Source: Clostridia bacterium
Lineage (GTDB): Bacteria > Bacillota > Clostridia > Christensenellales > Aristaeellaceae
Direction of reading: 5' to 3'
Assembly (NCBI GenBank): GCA_017396845.1
Contig: JAFQKQ010000055.1
Span: forward strand, 1 to 64,000
DNA: 64,000 nt
A program made the translations under genes and the position numbers. Below, piece by piece: positions 17,491-25,295 of the stretch. Below the pieces are notes generated by a model. The model saw nothing but the letters and a program-made list of their open reading frames with translations. It had not been told where the DNA came from and ran no database searches. How positions within the stretch are numbered: the stretch's first letter is position 1; each line of letters begins with the position of its first letter.

Positions 17491-17564
17491 TGGGGTTAAA
17501 TGGGCTCGAACCATCGACCTTTACGATGTCAACGTAACGCTCTGACCAACTGAGCTATAACCCC
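17491..17564 (-). tRNA. tRNA-Val (anticodon GAC)
   Basis: The reverse strand folds into a cloverleaf: acceptor GGGGTTA/TAACCCC, D-arm GCTC...GAGC, anticodon stem TTACG/CGTAA with loop TTGACAT (anticodon GAC), T-loop TTCGAGC and discriminator A. CCA is not encoded (the next bases are TAT), unlike the tRNA-Gly at 104-177, so CCA must be added by nucleotidyltransferase. Confidence 0.95.
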
Positions 17565-17659
17565 AAGCGCGTGATTTATTATACTAAACAATCACGCGTT
17601 TGTCAATAGATAAATTCGCAATTCGCGAATTTCTTAACCTTTCTTGCCGGATTCATTCG

Positions 17660-18049
17660 TCAGCTTTCCACCAGCTCGATCAGTCCGATTGCCCCGTTCA
17701 TCAGAAATGCCACTCTCTTTCCGTCAATCGCGGGCGCGGGCTGAGGCGGATTTACCAGTACGTATCCGTTTTGAGCGAGATGCTCAACATCTTTTTCAAT
17801 GTCTTCCGTCTCATAGCAAATATGATAAGGCGTATTCCCAAGCCTTTTTACAAGCCCGGTCACCTGCGAATCGGGATCCGCAGGACAGACGAGTTCAATC
17901 ACTGTTTCTCCGTTTTTCATAAACAGTATCTCTATGCCTCGCGCCTCATCATGTACGCAATCGCTTACGGCGCAAAAGCCGAGCTTTTCAAACTTTTCGG
18001 CGGCGCGCGCAATCTTCTTTACGAGGTAGCCAATATGATGTATCTTCAT
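17660..18049 (-). CDS. VOC (glyoxalase/epimerase-fold) family protein
   Basis: A 129-residue vicinal-oxygen-chelate protein made of two beta-alpha-beta-beta-beta modules: HHIGYLVKKIARAAEKFEKLG at the start, then TVIELVCP, YHICYETEDIEKDVEHLAQN and IGLIELVE. His (HHIG), His (YHICY) and Glu residues sit where methylmalonyl-CoA epimerase-like proteins bind metal. Its substrate cannot be read from sequence. It overlaps the acyl carrier protein gene by 4 bases and is the last of the six-gene MBOAT-carrier operon, which suggests it acts on a small acyl intermediate. Confidence 0.85.
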   Translation of the reverse strand: MKIHHIGYLVKKIARAAEKFEKLGFCAVSDCVHDEARGIEILFMKNGETVIELVCPADPDSQVTGLVKRLGNTPYHICYETEDIEKDVEHLAQNGYVLVNPPQPAPAIDGKRVAFLMNGAIGLIELVES

Positions 18050-18288
18050 TTTGCTTTCTTCTCAATCAGCTGTACCATTTCACCGATGTTCTTCATGCCT
18101 GTGACTTCCTTCATGGAGAACTTTACGCCAAATGCATCTTCAACCTCTGCAATCAGCGTAATATGCATAAGCGAATCCCAGCCATCCACATCTTTGGCAG
18201 TAGTCTTTTCCGTAAGCTTGATCGAAGAATCGTCAAACACTTCGCGAAACACGCGCTGAAGCTTTTTAAGCGTATCTACCGTCTTCAT
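18046..18288 (-). CDS. Acyl carrier protein (phosphopantetheine-binding)
   Basis: An 80-residue carrier with the pantetheine-attachment motif GWDSLMHITLIAEVEDAFG, where Ser of DSL (residue about 39) would carry 4'-phosphopantetheine. Two flanking acidic helices and KNIGEMVQLI at the end complete the ACP fold. It is not in a fatty-acid cluster. It overlaps the FkbH-like gene upstream and the VOC gene downstream by 4 bases each, so it is likely a dedicated carrier for this operon. Confidence 0.93.
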   Translation of the reverse strand: MKTVDTLKKLQRVFREVFDDSSIKLTEKTTAKDVDGWDSLMHITLIAEVEDAFGVKFSMKEVTGMKNIGEMVQLIEKKAK

Positions 18289-20018
18289 ATTGATTCCTCC
18301 CGAATATATGTATTGTGTAATTTATACGTTTCGCATACGGCCAAGAACCGATTATCCCCTATACTTTCAAAGCCCATATCGGTATAAAGATTCTTCACCA
18401 TAGCGTTCTTCGGCGTTTCAATATATTCGCCAATCACCCTAAGAAACCCTTCCTGCCGCGCAATTTTCATAATAGCATCCGAAATAAACTGTTCCATTCC
18501 GCGTTTCAATACCCGGCAGCTCATCAGCCATTCGGCGACAAACAGCTCTTCGCCTCTCCTTTCAAGAATCACCACGGCTATCAATCCGTGATCGCCGAAT
18601 TTATCCTTGAGCGTAAAATAGCGCGTGATATACTTATCCGATTGAGAAATTTCCGCAATCTCCGCATCCGTATACCTGACCGTCCGAACATTGAACTGGT
18701 TGCTTCTTTGCGTAAGCTGCGCAATTCTCGGCGTATGGAAAGCATCAAACGGCGCGCAGACGGCCTTCATTTCAAGCGCCTTCAGATAATCGTCATAATT
18801 ATCAATGGATTCGTTCAGCCGGGAGCGGTTCTTCTCCGCAAGATATCTTTCGGTTCGCACCTGATCCTCTTCGGAGTAAGAAGCCGTATCAAAAAGGTTC
18901 AGCATTCTTACGTAATCCACGTAATTCGCCGGATCCTCCGGAAGAGAAACAACCTCAACCTCCGGAAGCATCGTCTTTACAAGGTTTCTTTCAAAAGGAT
19001 TGTCGTCGAAAAACACAATGGAATCAAGGCCGATGTTGAGTTCATCCCTGATTTTCAGAATATTGGATGCTTTATCCTCCCAGTTTGCTGCAAAGGCGGA
19101 AAAATCATCGAGGCGCAAAACCATCTCCGGATGCTTCTCAAACGGCTCTCTGGCCGTTGCTTCATTGTTTTTTGAGCATACGGCAAGCATAATGCCGCGG
19201 TTTTTAAGCTCCTTAAGCCAAATCTGAAAATCAGTGAATGCGTGCCCCTGCCCAAGTTCTCCGATCTCGATTCCCTCAAGGCCGTCGTCTCCGATCACGC
19301 CGCCCCACAGCGTATTGTCGAGATCTACAACCGCGCACTTATGAAAGCGCCCTTTCCTTGCTCTTACCGCGTCGACTACGCGGGATGCGGCCCACACAAG
19401 CGCTGAAGTAGACATGGGCATCTTGGCAATTGCATACATTTTTGCGTCTTTAAACTGGTCTGCGCCGAGTTTTGCGCGAATCGGCTCAAGATCAATGAGC
19501 CTCACATTCCCGTATTCTCCGGAAGCATCGGCAAGGAGCATATTAAGCTTCATAAGCTGATAGGCGAAAGAGCTTTTTTCCCTGTATGTGTATGCCCCGA
19601 ACACGCCGTCATCCAGGGGAAGGAACAGGAAAAACAGTATATCGCATTTAATTCCGGCGTTCACACGTTCAAAGCAGTTGCGAATCGCAAGTATCTCTCT
19701 TTCGGCAAATGTACTTCTGTCCGAAAGCTGCGTTCTTACAAAGCGTTCATACAGCTTTTCCGTGCACATCTGAATCAGCACGGTATCCGGCCGGAAACCG
19801 AAAAACTCGCTTTCGCTGTCCATCAATTGCGCATCAATCTGGTCGTAATCCGCTTCGAACATTTCAAAGTTTTCGCCCAATTCATATGCATAGCCTCGGA
19901 TCGCGCACGCCAGATGCTGCGTTGCGCAGTCGCCCAGCAGCGCAAAACGCGTAATCGGGAAGCCGGATGCATCCTTTTTAAGGTTCTTTTTCAGCTGTAA
20001 ATACGTCGTTTCCCGCAT
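18285..20018 (-). CDS. FkbH-like HAD-IIIC enzyme with C-terminal GNAT-like domain
   Basis: A 577-residue protein. The N-terminal 200 residues resemble the SGNH-like region of FkbH proteins. The central HAD domain carries the nucleophile motif VVDLDNTLWGGVIGDDG and the downstream VFFDDNPFERN motif. The C-terminal 130 residues are GNAT-like (LKDKFGDHGLIAVVILE ... EYIETPKNAMVKNLYTDMGF). Known FkbH enzymes take 1,3-bisphosphoglycerate, remove phosphate and load the glyceryl group onto a carrier protein. The start at 20018 has GGAGGG eight bases upstream. The gene overlaps the acyl carrier gene, which strongly suggests that carrier is its partner. Confidence 0.9.
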   Translation of the reverse strand: MRETTYLQLKKNLKKDASGFPITRFALLGDCATQHLACAIRGYAYELGENFEMFEADYDQIDAQLMDSESEFFGFRPDTVLIQMCTEKLYERFVRTQLSDRSTFAEREILAIRNCFERVNAGIKCDILFFLFLPLDDGVFGAYTYREKSSFAYQLMKLNMLLADASGEYGNVRLIDLEPIRAKLGADQFKDAKMYAIAKMPMSTSALVWAASRVVDAVRARKGRFHKCAVVDLDNTLWGGVIGDDGLEGIEIGELGQGHAFTDFQIWLKELKNRGIMLAVCSKNNEATAREPFEKHPEMVLRLDDFSAFAANWEDKASNILKIRDELNIGLDSIVFFDDNPFERNLVKTMLPEVEVVSLPEDPANYVDYVRMLNLFDTASYSEEDQVRTERYLAEKNRSRLNESIDNYDDYLKALEMKAVCAPFDAFHTPRIAQLTQRSNQFNVRTVRYTDAEIAEISQSDKYITRYFTLKDKFGDHGLIAVVILERRGEELFVAEWLMSCRVLKRGMEQFISDAIMKIARQEGFLRVIGEYIETPKNAMVKNLYTDMGFESIGDNRFLAVCETYKLHNTYIREESI

Positions 20019-20050
20019 ATAATTGCCCTCCGACCGATTTTCTTCCCGAA

Positions 20051-21520
20051 CTAAAACAACTTCCAATCGCCCGTTTCCGCCTGTCCCGCGTCATTGTCGC
20101 CAACAACGATCACTCGTCCGTCTTCCGTCAGAACCGCATGATGTCCGCCGCCCGCTGCTGCGGAAACGCATTTAAGGCCGGAAAAATCATAAGAATCCGT
20201 ATTCCTGAACCAATGCGAAAGGATATTGAGATCTGCGTCAATTCCCATAACGCCCGCGCCGCCGGCGGAAACGAACACCGTATCCTTCCATCCGAGATCC
20301 GCAAACGTTGCGTAAACGCTGCCGTCCTGAGAAACCGCGATGCCGTAGCCGGTATTTACGTCCGCCATCGTCAGTTTTCCCTTTCCCGAAACCTGACAAG
20401 CGCTCGAAGTAGCGATCATGCTTCCGTTTGCATGAATGCCCGAAAATACATATGAACCCGCCTGTATATCCGTTACTCCCGTAAAATTCTGATGCAATTT
20501 GTCCCCGGAAAAGCCGGTATACAGAATCTGTCCGTCCTTCGTAAGCGCATATGTATCAAAAGCGCCCGCTGCGATTTTGATTACGTTCGTCCAGCCGGAA
20601 ACATCGGTCTGTCCGTAATCGTTTCTTCCGCAGGCCAGAACCGTACCGTCTGTCTTCAGTCCGACCGTGTGATATGCGCCGGCGGCAACACAAGCAATGT
20701 CTCTCCACTCGGAAACATCCATTTGTCCGTATTGATTTGATCCTGCTGCCAGCACATTCCCTTCATTCGTTCTGGCTATCGTATGCGAATAACCCACATC
20801 GATCCAACCGGTTTTCAGGCTCCCTCTGGCCTCGTTTAAACGCGCAAGTCTTTCCATCTCTTCGGCGGAAAGCCCCTGCGCCACGTTAAGAGCCTCCTTG
20901 GCGTCCGAAATGCCTGTGATATCCATGGCAATCTGTACGCGCCTTTGATAAGCGTCTTCAAAATCGCCAATGGATTCAAAAATCTCCATTGCCTCGTTTA
21001 AATGCCCCGCGTCAATCTCAAGCTCCGCAATTTTATATTTGCAGCGGCTGATCATGTCAAGCGCATCTCTGTATCCGGTAATCGCGTCAAAGGCTTCTAT
21101 GGCTTTTTCGTATTCCGCTTTATCAAAATACATCTGTGCCTGCCTGTACTGCGTCTCCTTCAGCATTTCGGAAGCATTCATGAAATTTCCAAGCGCAAGG
21201 AACATGCGCCTTGCGCCGTCAAAATCCCCGTTGTTCAAGGCGTCCGTTGCCTGAATATAGTCAATTCGCTTGATCGTATCCTGACTTGCGTCTCCGCCAA
21301 GAATCCCGGAAAGCGATATCGCCCTGTCGAAATTCCGCACTTCAAGCGCAAAATCAATTTCCGAACGAATGTAGTCCGGGCCGTACATCAATACGGCGGT
21401 TAACAGCAGGCACAGAACCGCGCAGGAGACGATGCTGATCAGCGCCCATTTGCGCGCAAAACGCTTTTCCTTTTTCCTTTGCTTCCTCAAAAGCTTCTTT
21501 TCCTTGGCATTCATGTCCAT
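20051..21520 (-). CDS. Membrane-anchored TPR/RCC1-repeat protein
   Basis: A 489-residue protein. It starts with a strongly basic cytoplasmic tail (KKLLRKQRKKEKRFARK), then one membrane helix (WALISIVSCAVLCLLLTAVL), then about 180 residues of TPR-like helical repeats (for example AEYEKAIEAFDAITGYRDAL). The C-terminal half holds RCC1-type beta-propeller repeats such as GSNQYGQMDVSEW and CGRNDYGQTDVSGW. The topology puts the repeats outside the cell. No catalytic motif is seen. It lies between the DHHW and FkbH genes in the same operon, so it may be a scaffold or substrate-recognition part. The ATG at 21520 has AGGCGG upstream. Confidence 0.8.
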   Translation of the reverse strand: MDMNAKEKKLLRKQRKKEKRFARKWALISIVSCAVLCLLLTAVLMYGPDYIRSEIDFALEVRNFDRAISLSGILGGDASQDTIKRIDYIQATDALNNGDFDGARRMFLALGNFMNASEMLKETQYRQAQMYFDKAEYEKAIEAFDAITGYRDALDMISRCKYKIAELEIDAGHLNEAMEIFESIGDFEDAYQRRVQIAMDITGISDAKEALNVAQGLSAEEMERLARLNEARGSLKTGWIDVGYSHTIARTNEGNVLAAGSNQYGQMDVSEWRDIACVAAGAYHTVGLKTDGTVLACGRNDYGQTDVSGWTNVIKIAAGAFDTYALTKDGQILYTGFSGDKLHQNFTGVTDIQAGSYVFSGIHANGSMIATSSACQVSGKGKLTMADVNTGYGIAVSQDGSVYATFADLGWKDTVFVSAGGAGVMGIDADLNILSHWFRNTDSYDFSGLKCVSAAAGGGHHAVLTEDGRVIVVGDNDAGQAETGDWKLF

Positions 21521-21530
21521 ACACACCCGC

Positions 21531-22937
21531 CTAATCGAGATATTTCATCATATAGGAAAGAGAATACTGATTGTTGACGCTGGAAACCGTAGACATGACC
21601 ATGTAAATGTCATCTACGCCGTAATGCTCGATATAGTCTCTTACCGAACCGCCCGCAGCCTTCTTGTCGTAATAATCAGGCCGCAGATCGGTGACAACCA
21701 CGGTATCATAATACGGAAGGATATAGGGCGTAAAGGAAGTTCCAAACGAATCGCAGATAATCAGCGCCGTTCGGCCCGTGTCATACCCGGTATCGATCAC
21801 GCGCCACGGACCGCGCGTACCGAACATAAACGCGGTATATGATTTGTGATTGTAATTCATCAATTCCGTTTCTGTCTTTTCGTCAAGCCTCTTGACCAGA
21901 TAATGCTTTGTCGGCATCAGCGGATGCATAACCTCAAGTCTGTCAGCCAGCTTGCGCATTCTGTCCATATCCGACGCATCGTAATGCGATCCGTAAAATT
22001 TCTCGTGAACGGTATATTCGTATTCGTCATAATCTACCGTTGGATATCCCTGCGATTCCATCATCGCGTTTACCGCATAGCTTGCAGACAACGGCGTCCA
22101 GTGATGATCGAGGCGGTAGTACAAGTATTCCCCGTTTTGCATATGCTCAAGGAGGATCTCGGGGATATTGTGAACATATATGCCGTCGTTTACCTTTGCG
22201 CGAAGCGCATCCTCCACATTACAGCCCCAGCCGCAATAGGTTTTTGTGTTGTTCAGCCATCTGTAGGCGAGCTGCGAAAACGGGATCTGCATATAATGGA
22301 CCGTTCCATCCTCGCCAAGCGCGTCGCGGTAGGCGTTCAGCATGTTTACAACGGTATCTATATTCTTTTCGGAGAATGTGTAAACGCCGGTTTTGCTTCC
22401 GTCCGTTTTCTCCAGCCAGAACCACGCCTTGCCTTCAAACGCCTGATCCTCTTCCTCGGCCGGCATTTCCGTCTCGGTATCTTCTATTGCGCTTACAGAT
22501 ACTTCTGCGCCGTCATCCGATTCGGTATCATTATGAAATTCTGTCTCATTAAGAGACTCGGCTTCCTCCGTCTTTTCCGCCGTTTCCTCCTCCGTCTCCT
22601 TCAAAAGCTCCTCCGCCTTTTTCTGTTCAAGAAGCAGCCTTTCCTCCATATCCACTTCGCCCTCTTCATTCAGCGACGTGGCAGCCAGCAGCGTATCAGT
22701 AAAGGAAATCACGCTATCGCGCGTAAAAAAGCTGTCGGAGAGCCAGCTTTCAAAGCCCGTCATGAATTCTCCGGAAAGCACGCTGTCCGCGCTCACTTCC
22801 GGCCTTCCCGAAAGCGTTCTGTTTTCGGTATCGCTCAATCTTTCCTCCCGAGGCGCAAGTGCTAGAAGAAACACGCCTGCGCTCATAAGCAAAAGCAGCC
22901 ACCACAGCGTAACAATAAACGAAAATCGATGTTTCAT
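21531..22937 (-). CDS. DHHW / AlgX-like extracytoplasmic protein
   Basis: A 468-residue protein with an N-terminal membrane anchor (residues 7-27) and ENRTLSGRPE just after it, typical of DHHW proteins. A Glu-rich spacer (about 100-165) follows, then the family motif YRLDHHWTPLSASYAVNAM. A GTRGPWRVIDTG/ICDSFGTSF region with the Asp-Ser pair of SGNH-like esterases comes next. Relatives such as AlgJ, AlgX and DltD work outside the membrane with an MBOAT protein to pass acyl groups to a polymer. It follows the MBOAT gene by 15 bases. Confidence 0.88.
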   Translation of the reverse strand: MKHRFSFIVTLWWLLLLMSAGVFLLALAPREERLSDTENRTLSGRPEVSADSVLSGEFMTGFESWLSDSFFTRDSVISFTDTLLAATSLNEEGEVDMEERLLLEQKKAEELLKETEEETAEKTEEAESLNETEFHNDTESDDGAEVSVSAIEDTETEMPAEEEDQAFEGKAWFWLEKTDGSKTGVYTFSEKNIDTVVNMLNAYRDALGEDGTVHYMQIPFSQLAYRWLNNTKTYCGWGCNVEDALRAKVNDGIYVHNIPEILLEHMQNGEYLYYRLDHHWTPLSASYAVNAMMESQGYPTVDYDEYEYTVHEKFYGSHYDASDMDRMRKLADRLEVMHPLMPTKHYLVKRLDEKTETELMNYNHKSYTAFMFGTRGPWRVIDTGYDTGRTALIICDSFGTSFTPYILPYYDTVVVTDLRPDYYDKKAAGGSVRDYIEHYGVDDIYMVMSTVSSVNNQYSLSYMMKYLD

Positions 22938-22952
22938 ATTGCCTCCGTCGCC

Positions 22953-24440
22953 TTAAAAGCGGAAATAGATAAATGGATTGAAGCTCTGTCCGACAAGGAA
23001 CAGTATCGACATAACCAGCAGACCCGACAATATCAGCGTCCCTATACCGTTTGCGGTACGGTCTGTGACGGTTGTCTTCCCAAGCAAATCGCGTATCCAC
23101 TTCCCGACAGGGAGACAACATGCACAGGCAATCACCATAAACACCGCATATGTTTTGAATACCTCAACGGTCTTATCGTCAATAAGCCGCACCACGCCAA
23201 AGCCCCCCTCGCCTGCGCGCAGGCCGACCATCGCCAGCAAGTGCTGAGAAACATGCGAAAAATCGGTGTAGTAGAATATCACAAAGCTGACCAGCGCGAC
23301 AATCATCGTGAAAAACCACTTGATAACGCCCGGCGTCTTTGCAAGAATCTTGTCGAACACAAATTTCTCAAGCACCATCATCAGTCCGTAATACAATCCC
23401 CAAACCACAAAGTTCAGGCTTGCGCCATGCCATAAGCCCGTACACATCCATACGATCATCGTGCATATGATCGTCGCCTTATTTCTATAGTACATCTTTG
23501 AACGGTTGGGGCTCTTTTTCATGCTCATCTTTCGGAAAATACGGCTTCGCATAAGGGGATACATCAAATACTCCCTGAACCATGTGCCAAGAGAGATATG
23601 CCATCTGCGCCAGAATTCTCCCGCCGAGCGAGATATGTAGGGATAGTCAAAGTTTTCCTTGTATTCGAAGCCCAGTACTCTTCCGATGCCGATCGCCATA
23701 TCCGAATACGCGGAAAAATCAAAGTAAATCTGCAGCGCATATAAAAATGCCGACAGCCATGCGCCCGCAAAAGATAATTGCGTACCCGAGCCCGCGAGCA
23801 CCGTTTCGTTCAGCGCGGCGCCTGCGATATTGGCAAGCAGAACCTTTTTGGAAAGACCCACAACAAACCGCCGCATTCCCGCCTGGAAATCGTCGGGCGA
23901 GGTATATCTTTTTGAGAGCCTCTGTTCGATATCGTCATACCTTACAATGGGGCCAGCGATCAGCTGCGGGAAACAGGACACATACAAAAGCAGTCTGAGC
24001 GGTTTTTTCTGCACCGGAGTCTTCTCCCAGTATACATCAAGCGTATAGGAGAGCACCTGGAAGGTGTAAAACGATATGCCAATGGGAAGCACCGGCGTAT
24101 CCATTCTAAAATCCGAGCCGAAAAGAGCGCTTAAGCCGTTGAGGGTAAACGCGCTGTATTTGAAATAGAACAGCAGGCCCAACGAACCCGCCATGGATAT
24201 AAAGAGATACCACCTTTTAATAAACGAATGCTTTGTTTTCGCAATTCTAAGCGCGCAGACATAGTTGAGAAACGTCGAAAACAGCATCGCAAGAATCCAC
24301 ACCGGATCACTCCAGCCGTAGAACAAAAGCGACGATACGAGAAGTATGCCGTTTCTCCAGCGAATGTTTGATCTCAAAAAATACAGCCCCATCACCAGCG
24401 GCAGAAAAAACATCAAAAATGTCAGACTGGAAAAGACCAT
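22953..24440 (-). CDS. MBOAT family O-acyltransferase (AlgI/DltB type)
   Basis: A 495-residue polytopic membrane protein with roughly ten to twelve helices. MBOAT signatures are visible: FPQLIAGPIVRYDDIEQRL, AYSDMAIGIGRVLGFEYKEN followed by FDYPYIS, FWRRWHISLGTWFREYLMYP, and the catalytic His in MCTGLWHGASLNFVVWGLYY. AlgI and DltB move acetyl or D-alanyl groups across the membrane onto surface polymers. It is the first gene of a six-gene operon behind a perfect consensus promoter. GGAGGGAG precedes the ATG. Confidence 0.94.
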   Translation of the reverse strand: MVFSSLTFLMFFLPLVMGLYFLRSNIRWRNGILLVSSLLFYGWSDPVWILAMLFSTFLNYVCALRIAKTKHSFIKRWYLFISMAGSLGLLFYFKYSAFTLNGLSALFGSDFRMDTPVLPIGISFYTFQVLSYTLDVYWEKTPVQKKPLRLLLYVSCFPQLIAGPIVRYDDIEQRLSKRYTSPDDFQAGMRRFVVGLSKKVLLANIAGAALNETVLAGSGTQLSFAGAWLSAFLYALQIYFDFSAYSDMAIGIGRVLGFEYKENFDYPYISRSAGEFWRRWHISLGTWFREYLMYPLMRSRIFRKMSMKKSPNRSKMYYRNKATIICTMIVWMCTGLWHGASLNFVVWGLYYGLMMVLEKFVFDKILAKTPGVIKWFFTMIVALVSFVIFYYTDFSHVSQHLLAMVGLRAGEGGFGVVRLIDDKTVEVFKTYAVFMVIACACCLPVGKWIRDLLGKTTVTDRTANGIGTLILSGLLVMSILFLVGQSFNPFIYFRF

Positions 24441-24501
24441 AACGAAAATGCTCCCTCCGTGCGGATATATTTCACCATACTACCCCATGATAATCCAGTT
24501 T

Positions 24502-24530
24502 ATTATATCAAACCTACTTTCACCTGTCAA
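24502..24530 (-). promoter_or_regulatory. Perfect consensus sigma-A promoter of the MBOAT operon
   Basis: Minus strand: -35 TTGACA (24530-24525), exactly 17 bases, -10 TATAAT (24507-24502). All twelve consensus bases match. The leader to the MBOAT start is about 55 bases. The upstream gene cluster has its own terminator at 24578-24611. Confidence 0.88.
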
Positions 24531-24577
24531 CTTTTGTGCAGAAAATGCCGTCAAAGAAGCCAAAAACGCAGAAAAAA

Positions 24578-24611
24578 AGCCGCTTCCGTATTATGAAAGC
24601 GGCATTCTTCT
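24578..24611 (-). terminator. Rho-independent terminator of the rhamnosidase-isomerase operon
   Basis: Minus strand: stem GCCGCTT pairs with AAGCGGC across a short loop and is followed by seven T residues. It lies just after the isomerase stop codon. Confidence 0.85.
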
Positions 24612-24614
24612 GCG

Positions 24615-25289
24615 TTACAGAAGCTCGTAATCGCTTACCAGCGGATGCAGGATTTTTTCATCCTCTTCCACGGTCGGGAAGCGAGCGGTTTTTTCTGCGA
24701 AATAGTTATCGGTCTTGTCGTCGTTGACGCTGGAAACTTCGCCTACGATCACTTCGCCGCCCTTTGCGCCGAAGATGTGGTAGATGTAGGGCGTTAAGCG
24801 GATGCTGTCGCCGGGCTCCACGTAGAATTCCTCGCCGGCTTTTACGGTCTTCAGAATTCCGTCGGAATAGATGTTTACTTCGCTTTCATAGTCCACGCCG
24901 CCGTCGGGAAGCTTATTAAACAGCTTCATATAGATTTTTCCGCCGCCGCGGTTGATGATATCCTCGGTCTTCATGGCGTGGTAGTGGTTCGGAAGGCGCT
25001 GACCTTCCTTAAGAAGAATGAGCTTTTCTGCATAGGGAGAGCCTACGCCCGGCTCATCCAGCTTTCCGTTTCGAATGGTGAACAGAACCGCGCCGATCTT
25101 TTCAAAATCACCGGTACCAAAATCGGTGATATCCCAGCCGAGCAGCGTTTTGAAGATTTCTTCGCAATCGCCCTTGTTCTCCTTCCAATCGTCCATCGAC
25201 CACTTTGCAAACCTCGGAAGCGGGAAACGATATTCTTCCAGCAATTTTTCCGCCCATTTCAGATACCCGTTAATTTCACTGCGCTTCAT
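24615..25289 (-). CDS. D-lyxose ketol-isomerase-like cupin
   Basis: A 224-residue cupin of the D-lyxose isomerase family, which interconverts D-lyxose and D-xylulose (some relatives act on mannose). The metal-ligand region RLPNHYHAMKTEDIINRGGG gives two His and one Glu, and a later His in TPYIYHIFGAKGGEVIVGE completes the site. Length fits the family. It lies 6 bases after the alpha-L-rhamnosidase gene, in an operon for sugar use or glycan remodelling. The true sugar substrate cannot be fixed from sequence. Confidence 0.88.
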   Translation of the reverse strand: MKRSEINGYLKWAEKLLEEYRFPLPRFAKWSMDDWKENKGDCEEIFKTLLGWDITDFGTGDFEKIGAVLFTIRNGKLDEPGVGSPYAEKLILLKEGQRLPNHYHAMKTEDIINRGGGKIYMKLFNKLPDGGVDYESEVNIYSDGILKTVKAGEEFYVEPGDSIRLTPYIYHIFGAKGGEVIVGEVSSVNDDKTDNYFAEKTARFPTVEEDEKILHPLVSDYELL

Positions 25290-25295
25290 ATTTTT

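Noticed and set aside
15560..24530. Prophage or genomic island boundaries around the GtrA and acyl-transfer genes
   Set aside because: No integrase, transposase or matching direct repeats at the ends. The tRNA-Val gene at 17491-17564 is intact and no fragment of it is seen elsewhere in the window.
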